Assembly: GCA_013298075.1 (NCBI GenBank)
Contig: JAAFJG010000010.1
Span: 39,550-103,549 of the forward strand
DNA length: 64,000 nt
Direction: 5' to 3'
DNA from: Cytophagales bacterium
Lineage (GTDB): Bacteria > Bacteroidota > Bacteroidia > Cytophagales > Microscillaceae
Part shown: in pieces, positions 24,548 to 33,827 of the stretch
Position numbering within the stretch: position 1 is the first letter of the stretch
How the letters are laid out: each line of letters starts with the position of its first letter
Notes under the pieces: model-generated
Databases searched by the model: none
What the model was told of the DNA's origin: nothing
Seen by the model: only the letters and a program-made list of their open reading frames with translations
Translations under genes and position numbers: made by a program

Positions 24548-25921
24548 TTATTTATCGTCCTCGTCTTCTTCGCTTTCTTCATCTTCTTCTTCCTCACTTT
24601 CTTCGTCCTCGTCTTCTTCAGATTCCTCGTCTTCTTCGCTTTCGTCTTCATCTCCTTCTTCCGAATCGACTTGCCAAGTATCAATTAAAGTATTGATAAA
24701 TTCAGATTCTGCGTCTTCTAAATCATCAATTCCGACTACATTTTCTAAATCTTTGACAATAGTAGCCAACATTTCATTCGATAAATATGCCCCTAATAAT
24801 TTGATGGTTTCTTTGACTAATTTTTTATCAATATTTTCCTGACAATATTCTAGTACTTCGCTTGCTTCATATTCACTTCCCAAAGTTTCCAAAGTATTTT
24901 CTAAATAAGTGCTAATTTCTTCAAATTCTTCATCGCTTAAATCACCGTCGGCTTCGGCTGCGTGCAAAAAAAGCAAAGCAATTCGATATTCAAGTGGATA
25001 ATCACCCATTTCATCTAACATATTGCCATAATCTTCTTCAGACATATTTGCCAATTCAGATTCATAATCACCCAAAATAGATTCGGAATCATCTTCCCAA
25101 GATTCTTCGTCATGTTTTATTTCTTCTACTCTTTTGATTATCCAAGAATCGCCATCGTTCCATTCGGGATTCATCATATAACGATAAGGAATGTAACAAT
25201 ATCCATTATCGCCCCAGTCTTCGCCCCAAGAATTACGGACAATAAAAACTTCAGATTTATTAGAATAACCCACACACAACATCGCATGTCCGCCATGTTC
25301 GGCTCTGCCTGCTTCGTTTTTGGTAGGCACAGGAATTAAACCTTTCTTTTTATGAGAATCAAAAGAATTAAAAGTAGAAATACCAAAAATAATTGGATAA
25401 CCTTCTGCCAAAGCAGCCTGCCACGCCTCTAATTCTAAAGGAATCAATTCAGTATCTTCAATTAAAAAATTTTTTGCTTCTTCATACGCTTCTTCTGAAG
25501 GTTCCTCATTGACAAGGTCTTCATCAAAATCCCACATATTTTCGGAACAAGCCCCATATTCTTTGAGTCCTTTGATAGTACTTTCGACAAAACTTCCTTC
25601 ATCTTCTATTCCTTCTCCATCAACGTAACGTCCATTATAATAAATAAATAATCGACTTACATCATAAGCCTCATCGCCCAAATGTCTTTTCATCAAATAT
25701 TCATACGCACCCGCAGTGGCGTTGGCTACGCAGCTATTTGTTTCTCCTTGTGATTCGACTGCGGTCATTTCTTTTCGCATATCAACTCTTGATGGGAGAT
25801 TTTTTTGAATTTTTTTAGCAAATTTTTTTGCTCTTAATGGTTGTTTCTTTTTTTTGTATCCCGAAAAAGTAATGACTTTTCCATTGGCTTTTTGAATTTT
25901 AAAATTTTGAATCATTGCCAT
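24548..25921 (-). CDS. C1 (papain-like) cysteine protease with TerB-like domain and acidic tail
   Basis: 457 residues. The papain fold spans ~45-265, with Gln58, catalytic Cys64 (ESQGETNSCVAN), His212 (AEHGGHAML) and Asn230 (VRNSWGEDWG), all in place; the N-terminus is basic and lacks a signal peptide, so it is probably cytoplasmic. Residues ~280-415 resemble TerB (AEADGDLSDEEFEEIS), found in tellurite-resistance and stress proteins. The last ~35 residues are nearly all Glu/Asp/Ser. A catalytic domain, TerB-like sensor and acidic tail in one protein is an unusual combination; the substrate is unknown. A large family A inverted pair lies upstream. Confidence 0.85.
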   Translation of the reverse strand: MAMIQNFKIQKANGKVITFSGYKKKKQPLRAKKFAKKIQKNLPSRVDMRKEMTAVESQGETNSCVANATAGAYEYLMKRHLGDEAYDVSRLFIYYNGRYVDGEGIEDEGSFVESTIKGLKEYGACSENMWDFDEDLVNEEPSEEAYEEAKNFLIEDTELIPLELEAWQAALAEGYPIIFGISTFNSFDSHKKKGLIPVPTKNEAGRAEHGGHAMLCVGYSNKSEVFIVRNSWGEDWGDNGYCYIPYRYMMNPEWNDGDSWIIKRVEEIKHDEESWEDDSESILGDYESELANMSEEDYGNMLDEMGDYPLEYRIALLFLHAAEADGDLSDEEFEEISTYLENTLETLGSEYEASEVLEYCQENIDKKLVKETIKLLGAYLSNEMLATIVKDLENVVGIDDLEDAESEFINTLIDTWQVDSEEGDEDESEEDEESEEDEDEESEEEEDEESEEDEDDK

Positions 25922-25997
25922 ATTTTTCTTTAAAAGTTTTGTGGTGGGATATTTTATAATTCTTAGTTTATTTTTTTATTTTTTGTACTTTGATATT

Positions 25998-26201
25998 TTT
26001 TAGTTCTTAAGAATTTTATGTGTAAAATATTTTTTGAATTGCCTCCAGATTTATCTGGAGGATAATATACAATTCAATCGTTGGCTTTAGCCGAAATCTC
26101 TATATTTCTCAAATCAATATTTTTCTATATTTTCAAAATAAATTGCTACTCATATTAGAACAAAATTAGCTATATAACCGATTTTTCTTATTCTTAAAAA
26201 G
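25998..26201 (+). repeat. Family A repeat, copy 3
   Basis: Left end TTTAGTTCTTAAGAATTTT, the perfect hairpin CCTCCAGATTTATCTGGAGG, TTGGCTTTAGCCGAAAT, ATATTTTTCTATATTTTC and a diverged right end. It faces copy 4 to form a large inverted pair between the protease and DUF819 genes. Confidence 0.8.
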
Positions 26202-26217
26202 TTATTGTGTACTATAT

Positions 26218-26346
26218 TGAAATAGAAATGATATTTATCCTATTTATTTCAAATATAAAGTTTTGGCTAAAGCCACTATTAAATTTTATATTATCCTCCA
26301 GATAAATCTGGAGGCAATTCAAAATACAAGTTTAAAAAAAATATTT
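26218..26346 (-). repeat. Family A repeat, copy 4 (inverted, partial)
   Basis: Reverse orientation: TTTTGGCTAAAGCC, then the perfect hairpin CCTCCAGATAAATCTGGAGG and CAATTCAAAA. Ends near 26346, 62 bp from the DUF819 gene. Together with copy 3 it can fold into a long stem. Confidence 0.75.
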
Positions 26347-26407
26347 TGGAAGAGATATTTTTTTTCATAATAACCAATATTTTTAAAATTTCTTACATTT
26401 TTTCTGC

Positions 26408-27649
26408 TTATGGATTATGCACCAATTTCATTAAATATCCTGAAATCATTGCTCCATACGTACCCACTGCGTATCCTAAAACCGCCAATAACACGCCTAC
26501 AGGTGCTAATACAGGATTGAACGCAGACGCTACCACAGGGGCTGAGGCTGCTCCACCCACATTTGCTTGACTACCAACTGCCACAAAAAAGAAGGGTGCT
26601 TTGATAAGTTTTGCGACTGTCAAAAGAATAATAATATGCGTCAACATCCAAATAATACCAATTAAAAAATATCCTAAATTATTGGCAATTTCAAAGAAAT
26701 TCATTTTCATACCTACACAAGCCACCAAAAAATATAAAAATACACTTGCTATTTTTGATGCTCCTACGCCTTCCAAACTTCGAATAGTAGGAATAAATGA
26801 CAAAAGTAAACCAATCGTTGTCGCTAAAATTACTATCCAAATAAATCCATCTGTCAAACTAAATTCTTTCAAATAAGGTGCTTCTTTGGCTATAAAAGGG
26901 GCAATATTATCTGCTCCAAAATGCGAAAGTGCTACCGCTCCAAAGGCAACTCCTAAAATAGTCATAAAGTCGGTCAAAGTCGGAACACGCACAATAGAAG
27001 ATTGATAATCTGCCATTTTTTTCTCTAATTCTTTGATAGCCGAATTATCAGCATTGACCCATTTATCAATCTTATCCGAAATACTCGCGCCATACAACAA
27101 ACAAGCCATCCAAATATTTGCCGTTACTACATCAACCACCGCCATCGCTGAATATACTTTATCACTTACATTAAAAGCTTCTTTCATTGCTAATTGATTG
27201 GCTGCTCCACCAATCCAACTTCCTGCAATGGTCGAAAGTCCTTTCCAAGCCGCATTATCACCTGTCCCGCTTACCGTCTCAGGAGATATATTACTGACCA
27301 CAAACAACGCCACAGGTCCGCCTAAAATAATACCAATCGTTGCCGTAAAAAACATAATCAATGCTTTTGGTCCTAACTTTCGCAAGGAAGGAAAATCGAT
27401 ACTAATAGTCAATAAAATCAAACTTGCAGGCAACATATAACGAGAGGCAACAAAATAAAGATTGCTATGTTTGGCTGAAATTATATTATAAGTATTTAAT
27501 AATGCAGGTAAAAAATAGCACAATAAAAGTCCCGGAACGTATGTAAAAAACGTTTTTAACTTTGGATTTTTCTCGGCTTGAAAAATAATTGCCAAAAATA
27601 GCAATAAAATTCCTAAAACAACCGCATCATTTTTAATTAATGGCTCCAT
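26408..27649 (-). CDS. DUF819 family membrane protein
   Basis: 413 residues, about ten to eleven membrane helices, starting MEPLIKNDAVVLGILLLFLA. Features of the DUF819/YjcL family include the Gly-rich KGLSTIAGSWIGGAANQLAMKE stretch in the middle and SQANVGGAASAPVVASAF near the end, which suggest two inverted transport repeats. The family has been suggested to be a transporter, substrate unknown. It starts 62 bp from the upstream J-domain gene, which may share a promoter. No truncation seen. Confidence 0.9.
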   Translation of the reverse strand: MEPLIKNDAVVLGILLLFLAIIFQAEKNPKLKTFFTYVPGLLLCYFLPALLNTYNIISAKHSNLYFVASRYMLPASLILLTISIDFPSLRKLGPKALIMFFTATIGIILGGPVALFVVSNISPETVSGTGDNAAWKGLSTIAGSWIGGAANQLAMKEAFNVSDKVYSAMAVVDVVTANIWMACLLYGASISDKIDKWVNADNSAIKELEKKMADYQSSIVRVPTLTDFMTILGVAFGAVALSHFGADNIAPFIAKEAPYLKEFSLTDGFIWIVILATTIGLLLSFIPTIRSLEGVGASKIASVFLYFLVACVGMKMNFFEIANNLGYFLIGIIWMLTHIIILLTVAKLIKAPFFFVAVGSQANVGGAASAPVVASAFNPVLAPVGVLLAVLGYAVGTYGAMISGYLMKLVHNP

Positions 27650-27710
27650 AAATTCGTAAAAGTAAAAGAGAATGAAAATATTTTTTTAAATTGAAAAATA
27701 AGACTATCTT

Positions 27711-28916
27711 CTATTTATTCATTTGACTTCTCATCGCAGACATAAGTTGTGAAAACATATCACCAATACCATTAGCCATACTACCTTCCTCTATAGAATT
27801 TTTCAAAAACGCTTTAAACTCTTTTAGATTAGTAATTTTTGAGTTCGTATTTTCTAATTGCTCGATAGTTTTTGTAATTTCTTTCTTTTTTGTAGTAATT
27901 CGATAAGAAATTTGTTGTCTTGTACCGCCTAATCCTAAATCTACTACTTTTTCATCGGGATAATCATAAATTTTATTCGATAATTCCGACCTCAAAGAAG
28001 CCGCTTGTTGTTGCAAAACTTTGATATAAATTGCCAATCTTTCCTCCGCTACCTCAGACAATCCACTTTCGTCAATTTGTTTATATTCTATCTGTAAACG
28101 CAACAATTCGTATAAATTTTTATCATTATACGCCACTGTAACGCGTTTCATAATTTCGTCTTTGTGTTTTCTTTTTTCCTCGTCTGGTTCTTTGTCGGGG
28201 TGCAATTCTTTGACTAAATCCATATAAATAGACCGTAAAGATTTGGTTGTTAGTTCTATTTCTGCTTGTTTTTTTGCTTCGTTATTGATTTGTGTTTCGG
28301 TTTTTTTCTTTGATTTAGCATTTTCTTTTCTTTTTTCTTGTGCTTGTTTTCTTCTTTCCTCCTCCTCTTCTTCCTCTTTTTGCAATACATCAAAAAAATC
28401 TTCATTGCTCATATTAGCAAAATCAGGTTTATCTTTTCCGCCAAATCTATCATTATACATTTTTTTTGCTTCTTCCCTTGCAAACTCTGTTTGTTGTTTG
28501 ACTTCCTCTTCATAACTCATACCATTGAAAGTGGTATATAATTCAGCCATATCATTTTGTCCATAATTAGTGATTAAATCTAATGTTTCTCCACAAATCA
28601 AAGAACCAATTTCTTCTTTTTCGGCTTTGGTGAGTTTATATGTTTCGTGTCCGTGTGCCAATATAGCGATAAATTCTTTTCTTTTCAATATACATTCATC
28701 TTCTATTGGTTTGATGTGTGTTTCAATTTTTTCTCTGATATATTTTGCTTGGTCATCAACCGCTAAGATTTCTTGGCGTAAAATATTTATTTTTTCAATA
28801 TAATTATTGAAAGATTTTTGAAGTTTTGAAAGGTTTTTTTTGTCAGCTTTGATAAGCATCAAATCGTGTGTGGCTGAATTATCATCAATATTGATGTTAT
28901 TATTCGTATTTTTCAT
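27711..28916 (-). CDS. J-domain-like (DnaJ-related) protein with coiled coils
   Basis: 401 residues, no signal peptide. The middle region (~230-280) has MDLVKELHPDKEPDEEKRKH...VAYNDKNLYELL, the HPD motif and helix pattern of a J domain that stimulates DnaK. It is preceded by a Glu/Lys-rich linker with a run of E's (~190-215) and flanked by coiled-coil segments at both ends. It lacks the Gly-rich and zinc-finger regions of true DnaJ. Probably a specialised co-chaperone; its client is unknown. A -7 promoter lies 33 bp upstream; the DUF819 gene follows 61 bp downstream. Confidence 0.8.
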   Translation of the reverse strand: MKNTNNNINIDDNSATHDLMLIKADKKNLSKLQKSFNNYIEKINILRQEILAVDDQAKYIREKIETHIKPIEDECILKRKEFIAILAHGHETYKLTKAEKEEIGSLICGETLDLITNYGQNDMAELYTTFNGMSYEEEVKQQTEFAREEAKKMYNDRFGGKDKPDFANMSNEDFFDVLQKEEEEEEERRKQAQEKRKENAKSKKKTETQINNEAKKQAEIELTTKSLRSIYMDLVKELHPDKEPDEEKRKHKDEIMKRVTVAYNDKNLYELLRLQIEYKQIDESGLSEVAEERLAIYIKVLQQQAASLRSELSNKIYDYPDEKVVDLGLGGTRQQISYRITTKKKEITKTIEQLENTNSKITNLKEFKAFLKNSIEEGSMANGIGDMFSQLMSAMRSQMNK

Positions 28917-28948
28917 CAGAGTATTTAATATGAATTTATTTTTTCTTG

Positions 28949-28956
28949 CAAAGATA
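28949..28956 (-). promoter_or_regulatory. -7 promoter element of the J-domain gene
   Basis: The minus strand reads TATCTTTG, a TAnnTTTG match 33 bp before the start at 28916. Confidence 0.55.
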
Positions 28957-29109
28957 AAATTTTATATTGATATTTTCAAATATTCATTCTCAAAAAAATA
29001 TTTTTCTTATGTTTATCAAAAAAACTTCTATCAAAATAAACAAAAAATAAACAAATTTTCTCGGATGAAAAATGTTATAAGGTCGTAAAAGTCGTTATTT
29101 TTTCGAATA

Positions 29110-29197
29110 TAGTTATAAATTTAAGTAATGCTTTGCTTGATACTTAAATCTATTTCTTTTTATGGTACTTAACTCAGTTGGGAGCAGTCAAAAGTAG
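29110..29197 (+). repeat. Dispersed repeat family F, direct copy
   Basis: GTTATAAATTTAAGTAATGC, then TTTGCTTGATACTTAAATC, then GGGAGCAGTCAAAAG. It matches the inverted copy at 12955-13044 over about 80 bp. Confidence 0.55.
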
Positions 29198-29210
29198 TTT
29201 TAATATTTTT

Positions 29211-30728
29211 TTATTTAATCAGTTTCTCTTTTTTTTGCCAGATTTTGAATGGATAAGAAAGATGAAAACCAAAAGCACTCCCACGTGTACGCAAAGTGGC
29301 AATATCTGTATTATTTTGATAGTTAGTAATTATTTGTGTTTCTAACATATCGTTCAAACCTTGTCTATAAAATAAATCTAACTTTAAAGTTGGTCTATAT
29401 TTTCCATAAAATTGAATACCAAAACCAGCCGTCAAAGCATAACCTATTTGATTTTTAATAGTTACATTTTGAGTTTGTTGAATAGTAATTGGCATATTTA
29501 TCTGAAAATCATCAATAAGAGTAGCATTTTGGGTGAAGTTTTTAGGATTCCGAATAAAATTAACGTTCAAACCTGAGAACCCCTCAAAAGATAAATATCT
29601 AAAAAAAGAATTAAAATTTAGTATATTGCTTTTGATACGTGCTTGTATAGGTACTTGAAAAGTTTGCATAAGTATATCACTAAAAAATTCACCTGACTTA
29701 TCAGCGTTATAAACAACTTTACTCGAAAGTCCCACCATAGAACCCATAAAACCTGTATTTAATACCCATCTTTTTGACAAATGAATATCGGTAAGTACAC
29801 CTACTGATGCGTTTCCTTCTTGTGTATTTAGATTTTCATACGTTTTTTGAGGATTATTGATAAGTCTTCCTATTGTTCCTATTTGTTCTATGACAGGACG
29901 CAAATAAATAGATGGATAAATATCTTTGATAAGTGTAATATCTAAACTTGATTTTTTACGAAAATATATAGAACTGTTGCTATATAATCTAAATGGATAA
30001 GTAACATTCACTCCCACTGAACTCCCACGTGTACGCAAAGTAGTCTGATAACTTTGTCCATTGATAGTGGTTTGAATATCCGTTTGTAAAATATCCATAA
30101 GTCCTTGCTTATAAAAAAAATCTATCCTAAAAGTTGGTCTTTTTTGCCCATAAAACTGCAATGCAAAATTAAAATTTAAAGATGTATTTACATTCTGTAA
30201 AAAAGTATGTTTAATATTTTCAGTGGCGTTAGGAACAAAGTTTATTAAGTTTTTAGGTGAACTATATGTATTATAATCAGTAATATCTATAGAAGGACCA
30301 GCATATAAAGAAATATCCATAAATTTGGCAAAGGAAGAAAAATTGAGATATAAACTTTTTATTTTATATTTAGCTAAAATGGGAATGTGATAAGTAGGTA
30401 AATATTCTATTACATTTCTCTCGAGACTACCAACATTAGGTATATTATATTTAAAAGTATAAGGGTTGCCAATATAGCTTTGGACAAAGCCTGTCGTAAC
30501 TCCCCAATTATCTCTTTCAAAATCAACATACAAACCCAAAGGTATTTGTAAGTCTAATAACATTTTACTACTATAATATGAACTATTAGAAGAAATTCGA
30601 GAGGCTACGGGATTAGCCCAATGTAAAGCAGGGCGAATATAAATATTAGTTTGTGCTAAGATTTTATACGGAATAAAAACTAATAAAGAAAAAAGAAGAA
30701 ATTTACCGAGACATATTTTATTTTGCAT
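29211..30728 (-). CDS. Outer-membrane beta-barrel protein with internal duplication
   Basis: 505 residues with a signal peptide (ending KILAQ). It consists of two homologous halves of ~240 residues: IYIRPALHWANPVAS (near 29) matches IYLRPVIEQIGTIGR (near 275), and RPTFRIDFFYKQGLMDILQT matches RPTLKLDLFYRQGLNDMLET, each followed by LRTRGS...G...YPF. The halves are therefore tandem copies of one barrel-like unit of alternating strands. Function unknown; it may be two barrels or one large one. Two tandem family C repeats follow upstream. Confidence 0.75.
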   Translation of the reverse strand: MQNKICLGKFLLFSLLVFIPYKILAQTNIYIRPALHWANPVASRISSNSSYYSSKMLLDLQIPLGLYVDFERDNWGVTTGFVQSYIGNPYTFKYNIPNVGSLERNVIEYLPTYHIPILAKYKIKSLYLNFSSFAKFMDISLYAGPSIDITDYNTYSSPKNLINFVPNATENIKHTFLQNVNTSLNFNFALQFYGQKRPTFRIDFFYKQGLMDILQTDIQTTINGQSYQTTLRTRGSSVGVNVTYPFRLYSNSSIYFRKKSSLDITLIKDIYPSIYLRPVIEQIGTIGRLINNPQKTYENLNTQEGNASVGVLTDIHLSKRWVLNTGFMGSMVGLSSKVVYNADKSGEFFSDILMQTFQVPIQARIKSNILNFNSFFRYLSFEGFSGLNVNFIRNPKNFTQNATLIDDFQINMPITIQQTQNVTIKNQIGYALTAGFGIQFYGKYRPTLKLDLFYRQGLNDMLETQIITNYQNNTDIATLRTRGSAFGFHLSYPFKIWQKKEKLIK

Positions 30729-30791
30729 TTTTTTATTTTAAAATAATATTTTTTCATTGAAATAAATAAAACTATTTCAATGAAAAAATGG

Positions 30792-30949
30792 TTAAGGATA
30801 GAAAAAGTAATAATGTAAACTTTTTATTTTATTTATTTTTGAGATATAAAAAATGTTATAACTGCAAAAACGGCTTGTAATAAGCAAACTAAATAACTAA
30901 AAAATACAATAATTTTAGTGTTTATATTATTTAAAATTCGATACTAAGT
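30792..30949 (+). repeat. MITE-like repeat family C, tandem copy 1
   Basis: About 158 bp with inverted ends (TTAAGGATAGAAAAAGTAAT at left; ATTCGATACTAAG at right) and inner inverted AATAATGTAAAC / GTTTATATTATT. Copy 2 begins in the shared end sequence. Confidence 0.8.
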
Positions 30950-31123
30950 ACCGAAAAAAATTAATAATGTAAACTTTTTATTTTATTTATTTTTGGGACA
31001 TAAAAATGTTATAATTCCAAAAAACGTCTTAGTGATAAACAAACTAAATAACTAAAAAATACAATAATTTTAATTTTATACTTACTTTTTTTGGTGTTTA
31101 CATTATTTAAAATTCGATCCTAA
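30942..31123 (+). repeat. MITE-like repeat family C, tandem copy 2
   Basis: About 180 bp; left AATAATGTAAAC and right GTTTACATTATT are exact inverted repeats, and the outer end is AATTCGATCCTAA. It contains an extra TTTTATACTTACTTTTTTTGG absent from copy 1. No coding capacity. Confidence 0.8.
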
Positions 31124-31159
31124 TATATACTTTGTTTAGCCTAATTTAAAATTTGGTTA

Positions 31160-32133
31160 TTAATATCCGTCTGTGATACGATGTTCTCTTGTAAGAAGTT
31201 TTGCGGTAGAATTTTGTGCTATTACCCAAAAATCGTAAGCTCGCAAAGCTCTTATACTTGAATGAGGTCTATAAACTATTTTGTGGCTAAGACCTGAACT
31301 ACTATATATATGGATGACCTCATTATTCTTAGTTCCGCTTTGCCAACCAATATTTCGATTACAACGAACATAGTATCTATGAGCGTAGTTTATTTGTAGT
31401 GTGTGCCCCATTTGATTTAACCAGATAAATCCAAGTCTTTGTCTATTTACAAATTTAGTGATAAGAGAAAACCATATTCCTGCACGTTGATAACGTAATA
31501 TAAATTTTAAATTGTAATCTCTCCACCACCATAACTATAATTATGATTATCGTTTTTTGGAGCCGCCCATCTACATCTAAATAGATTAAAAAACTTCTGA
31601 TTTGTTATACTCGGATCTCTTCTTAAACCTAAATCTAATAATTCAAAGGCTTCATAGTCCATTGAGAAGAACTTAATGTTTGGATTTAAAGTATCTTTTA
31701 GTTTTAAAGTATTTAGTTCATCTACATTTTGACTTGCAAGAGCGTATATTGTGTTTGTTTCAAAATCTAAGTTAAAAATATGATTTTCAACTTGAACTAT
31801 ATTACTTGAATTTAATACTGCGTTTAAACTCTCATCAACACTTAAAGTATCTTCAATATTTTGCAAATCATCTTCAATATATTTCGATCTATGCTTTAAA
31901 ATATCATGAAAGTGAATTAATTCTTCTTCATTATTTATTTGTGATACAATGCTTTCAAAATTTGCCCTTGTATCAAAAATAAGATACTCGCCGTTATTTT
32001 GAACACCAGTATAACTCGATGGTTTATAAAAGACTTTGTTTTTGGTTGATACAGGTTCAACATTTTTGTCTGTTTGTTTACAAGAAAATAGAAATGTTAC
32101 AAACAAAGTAACTAATAAAAGGACTTTTTTCAA
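31160..32133 (-). pseudogene. Lipoprotein gene broken by a frameshift near 31525
   Basis: The first frame (32133 to 31507, 208 residues) begins MKKVLLLVTLFVTFLFSC, a lipoprotein signal peptide, and ends just after FNLFRCRWAAPKNDNHNYSYGGG. From about 31530 a second frame continues without a start codon as RDYNLKFILRYQRAGIWFSLITKF..., runs to a stop at 31160 and looks like the natural C-terminus (rich in Arg/Tyr, ending REHRITDGY). Reading both as one gene gives about 320 residues. Either a real frameshift or a sequencing error within GGTGGTGGAGAG. No family name recognised; the mature protein is predicted on the outer face of a membrane. Confidence 0.6.
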
Positions 32134-32246
32134 ATTATTATAATTTTTAATTTGCTTAATATCATTATTAAGTAGTGCAAAGGTCGGTATTATTTTTTAT
32201 ACTTTGTAGCCAAACCGATTATTTTTTACCATTGATAATCAATGGT

Positions 32247-32615
32247 TTATGGCATTTTTTTACATAAGGTTTGGCTAATTTGCTCTCTAAGCACTTCATC
32301 AAGGTTTATATTTTCGATAATCATATCTATTAAATATCTTTCCATTGCTTCCCAAGTTGGATAACCTAAAAATAAAGCGATTATACTTTTAGTTTTCTTT
32401 TTCAAAATATATTCTTTTTGGGTATCTTTCTTGCCAAACATTCGTTGTAAAGTCGAACCACTTATTTCGTTTTTTGTATGGTTATGAATAAGTATAGATA
32501 AATATTCAAAATCACTTGAAATCCAGTTTGGGTGTTCGTTATACAAATTGGAATTCTGTGGTTTAATACTATTTTGTCCTTTTAGTAATTTATGTACCTT
32601 TTTTTCTATTTTCAA
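32247..32615 (-). CDS. Putative DNA-binding protein (Bacteroidota HTH-like)
   Basis: 122 residues. The stretch EISGSTLQRMFGKKDTQKEY followed by LKKKTKSIIALFLGYPTWEAMERYL resembles a short helical DNA-binding module frequent in Bacteroidota, of the form ISxSTLxRxxG...T...LAxFLGYxxW. No other domain. It may regulate the neighbouring broken lipoprotein gene, 113 bp downstream. A family A fragment lies upstream. The assignment rests only on motif similarity. Confidence 0.5.
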   Translation of the reverse strand: MKIEKKVHKLLKGQNSIKPQNSNLYNEHPNWISSDFEYLSILIHNHTKNEISGSTLQRMFGKKDTQKEYILKKKTKSIIALFLGYPTWEAMERYLIDMIIENINLDEVLREQISQTLCKKMP

Positions 32616-32728
32616 TACAATAGTCGTTGAAGCAATATTTTCATATTTAAAATGAATTTAAGTTTTCTATTATTAACTTATTTGAGTAGATTTTGTTTTC
32701 TTTTTTGTATAAAAAAAACGAAATTTTA

Positions 32729-32827
32729 ATACATTATTATCCTCAGATAAATCTGGAGTCAATTCAAACAAAATATTTCAAAAAAAATATTTTCATTTTC
32801 GGTACAAATTTCATTGGAACCAAAAAA
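32729..32827 (-). repeat. Family A repeat, copy 5 (half element)
   Basis: Contains a decayed hairpin (CCTCAGATAAATCTGGAG), CAATTCAAAC and the element end AATTTCATTGGAACCAAA. The other half of the element is absent. Confidence 0.65.
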
Positions 32828-32880
32828 TATCAAACGACCATATTTTTTAAAAATTAGTCTAAAAATTCAATTTATTTTTT

Positions 32881-32888
32881 TATATTTG
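32881..32888 (+). promoter_or_regulatory. -7 promoter element of era
   Basis: TATATTTG, a TAnnTTTG match 28 bp before the era ATG. Confidence 0.55.
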
Positions 32889-32916
32889 CACCAAAAAAAT
32901 ATAAAATAATTAAATT

Positions 32917-33810
32917 ATGATAGATAATGCTACTTTCAAAGCAGGTTTTGTAACTATTATTGGCAAACCCAACGTAGGAAAATCTACTTTGATGAATCAA
33001 TTAGTAAAAGAAAAAATTTCAATTATTACTTACAAAGCCCAAACCACTCGACACAGAATTATGGGTATCTTGAATGGTGATGATTTTCAAATCGTTTATT
33101 CTGATACGCCCGGCATTATGGAACCAAAATATGAATTACAAAAATCGATGATGACTTTTGTAAAAACAGCCTTAGAAGACGCAGATTTGATATTATGGGT
33201 GGTTGATATTACGGATAAAGAGGAACAACAATTAGTCGCACAATACTTAAAACATACGCAAACGCCAATTTTAGTGGTTTTGAATAAAACTGATTTATTA
33301 AAAATCAATGAAGTAGAAACGCAAATGAATGAAATTGCTACCGTTTTTCCAAAACAAAACATAGTGCCTGTTTCTGCCTTAAATGGCGTAAATATGGATA
33401 CTTTGATGGATAAAATTAAAGATTTTTTACCATTGCACCCGCCTTATTTTCCACAAGATGAATTGACAGATAGGTCTGAAAGATTTTTTGCCTCTGAAAT
33501 TATCAGAGAAAAAATATTTTTGAATTATGCCGATGAAATTCCTTATGCTTCCGAAGTAAAAATCACAGAATTTAAAGAAAAGGAAGATATTATTGTGATT
33601 AGAGCAGAAATTTTGGTCGAAAGAGATTCTCAAAAAGGAATTATCATCGGCAAAAATGGAAAAGCACTCAAAAAAATAGGCACAGAAGCAAGAATGGACA
33701 TGGAAGCATTTTTTGGAAAAAAAGTATTCTTAGAACAATTTGTAAAAGTGGTCGCAGAATGGAGGCGTGATAGAAAATATTTAGAACGATTTGGATATAT
33801 TAACAAATAA
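32917..33810 (+). CDS. era: GTPase Era
   Basis: 297 residues, the family length. G1 GKPNVGKST at 16-24, G3 DTPGI, and G4 NKTD are present, with the Era hallmark AQTTRHRI (switch I) early on. The C-terminal KH domain holds GKNGKALKKIGTEAR. Era binds 16S rRNA near the 3' end and couples ribosome assembly to the cell cycle. A -7 promoter precedes it. A GC-rich hairpin lies 17 bp after the stop. Confidence 0.97.
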   Translation: MIDNATFKAGFVTIIGKPNVGKSTLMNQLVKEKISIITYKAQTTRHRIMGILNGDDFQIVYSDTPGIMEPKYELQKSMMTFVKTALEDADLILWVVDITDKEEQQLVAQYLKHTQTPILVVLNKTDLLKINEVETQMNEIATVFPKQNIVPVSALNGVNMDTLMDKIKDFLPLHPPYFPQDELTDRSERFFASEIIREKIFLNYADEIPYASEVKITEFKEKEDIIVIRAEILVERDSQKGIIIGKNGKALKKIGTEARMDMEAFFGKKVFLEQFVKVVAEWRRDRKYLERFGYINK

Positions 33811-33827
33811 AAAATCCCTATAAAAAC

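Noticed and set aside
24460..24684. Lys-rich open frame opposite the acidic tail region
   Set aside because: It is the shifted frame of the protease's Glu/Asp tail; composition is explained by that repeat.
28840..29088. Plus-strand open frame at the start of the J-domain gene
   Set aside because: It overlaps the real gene's coding start and promoter and has no domain.
31160..31411. Independent 83-residue gene
   Set aside because: The frame stays open to about 31530 without a start and joins the upstream lipoprotein frame; better explained as its frameshifted C-terminus.
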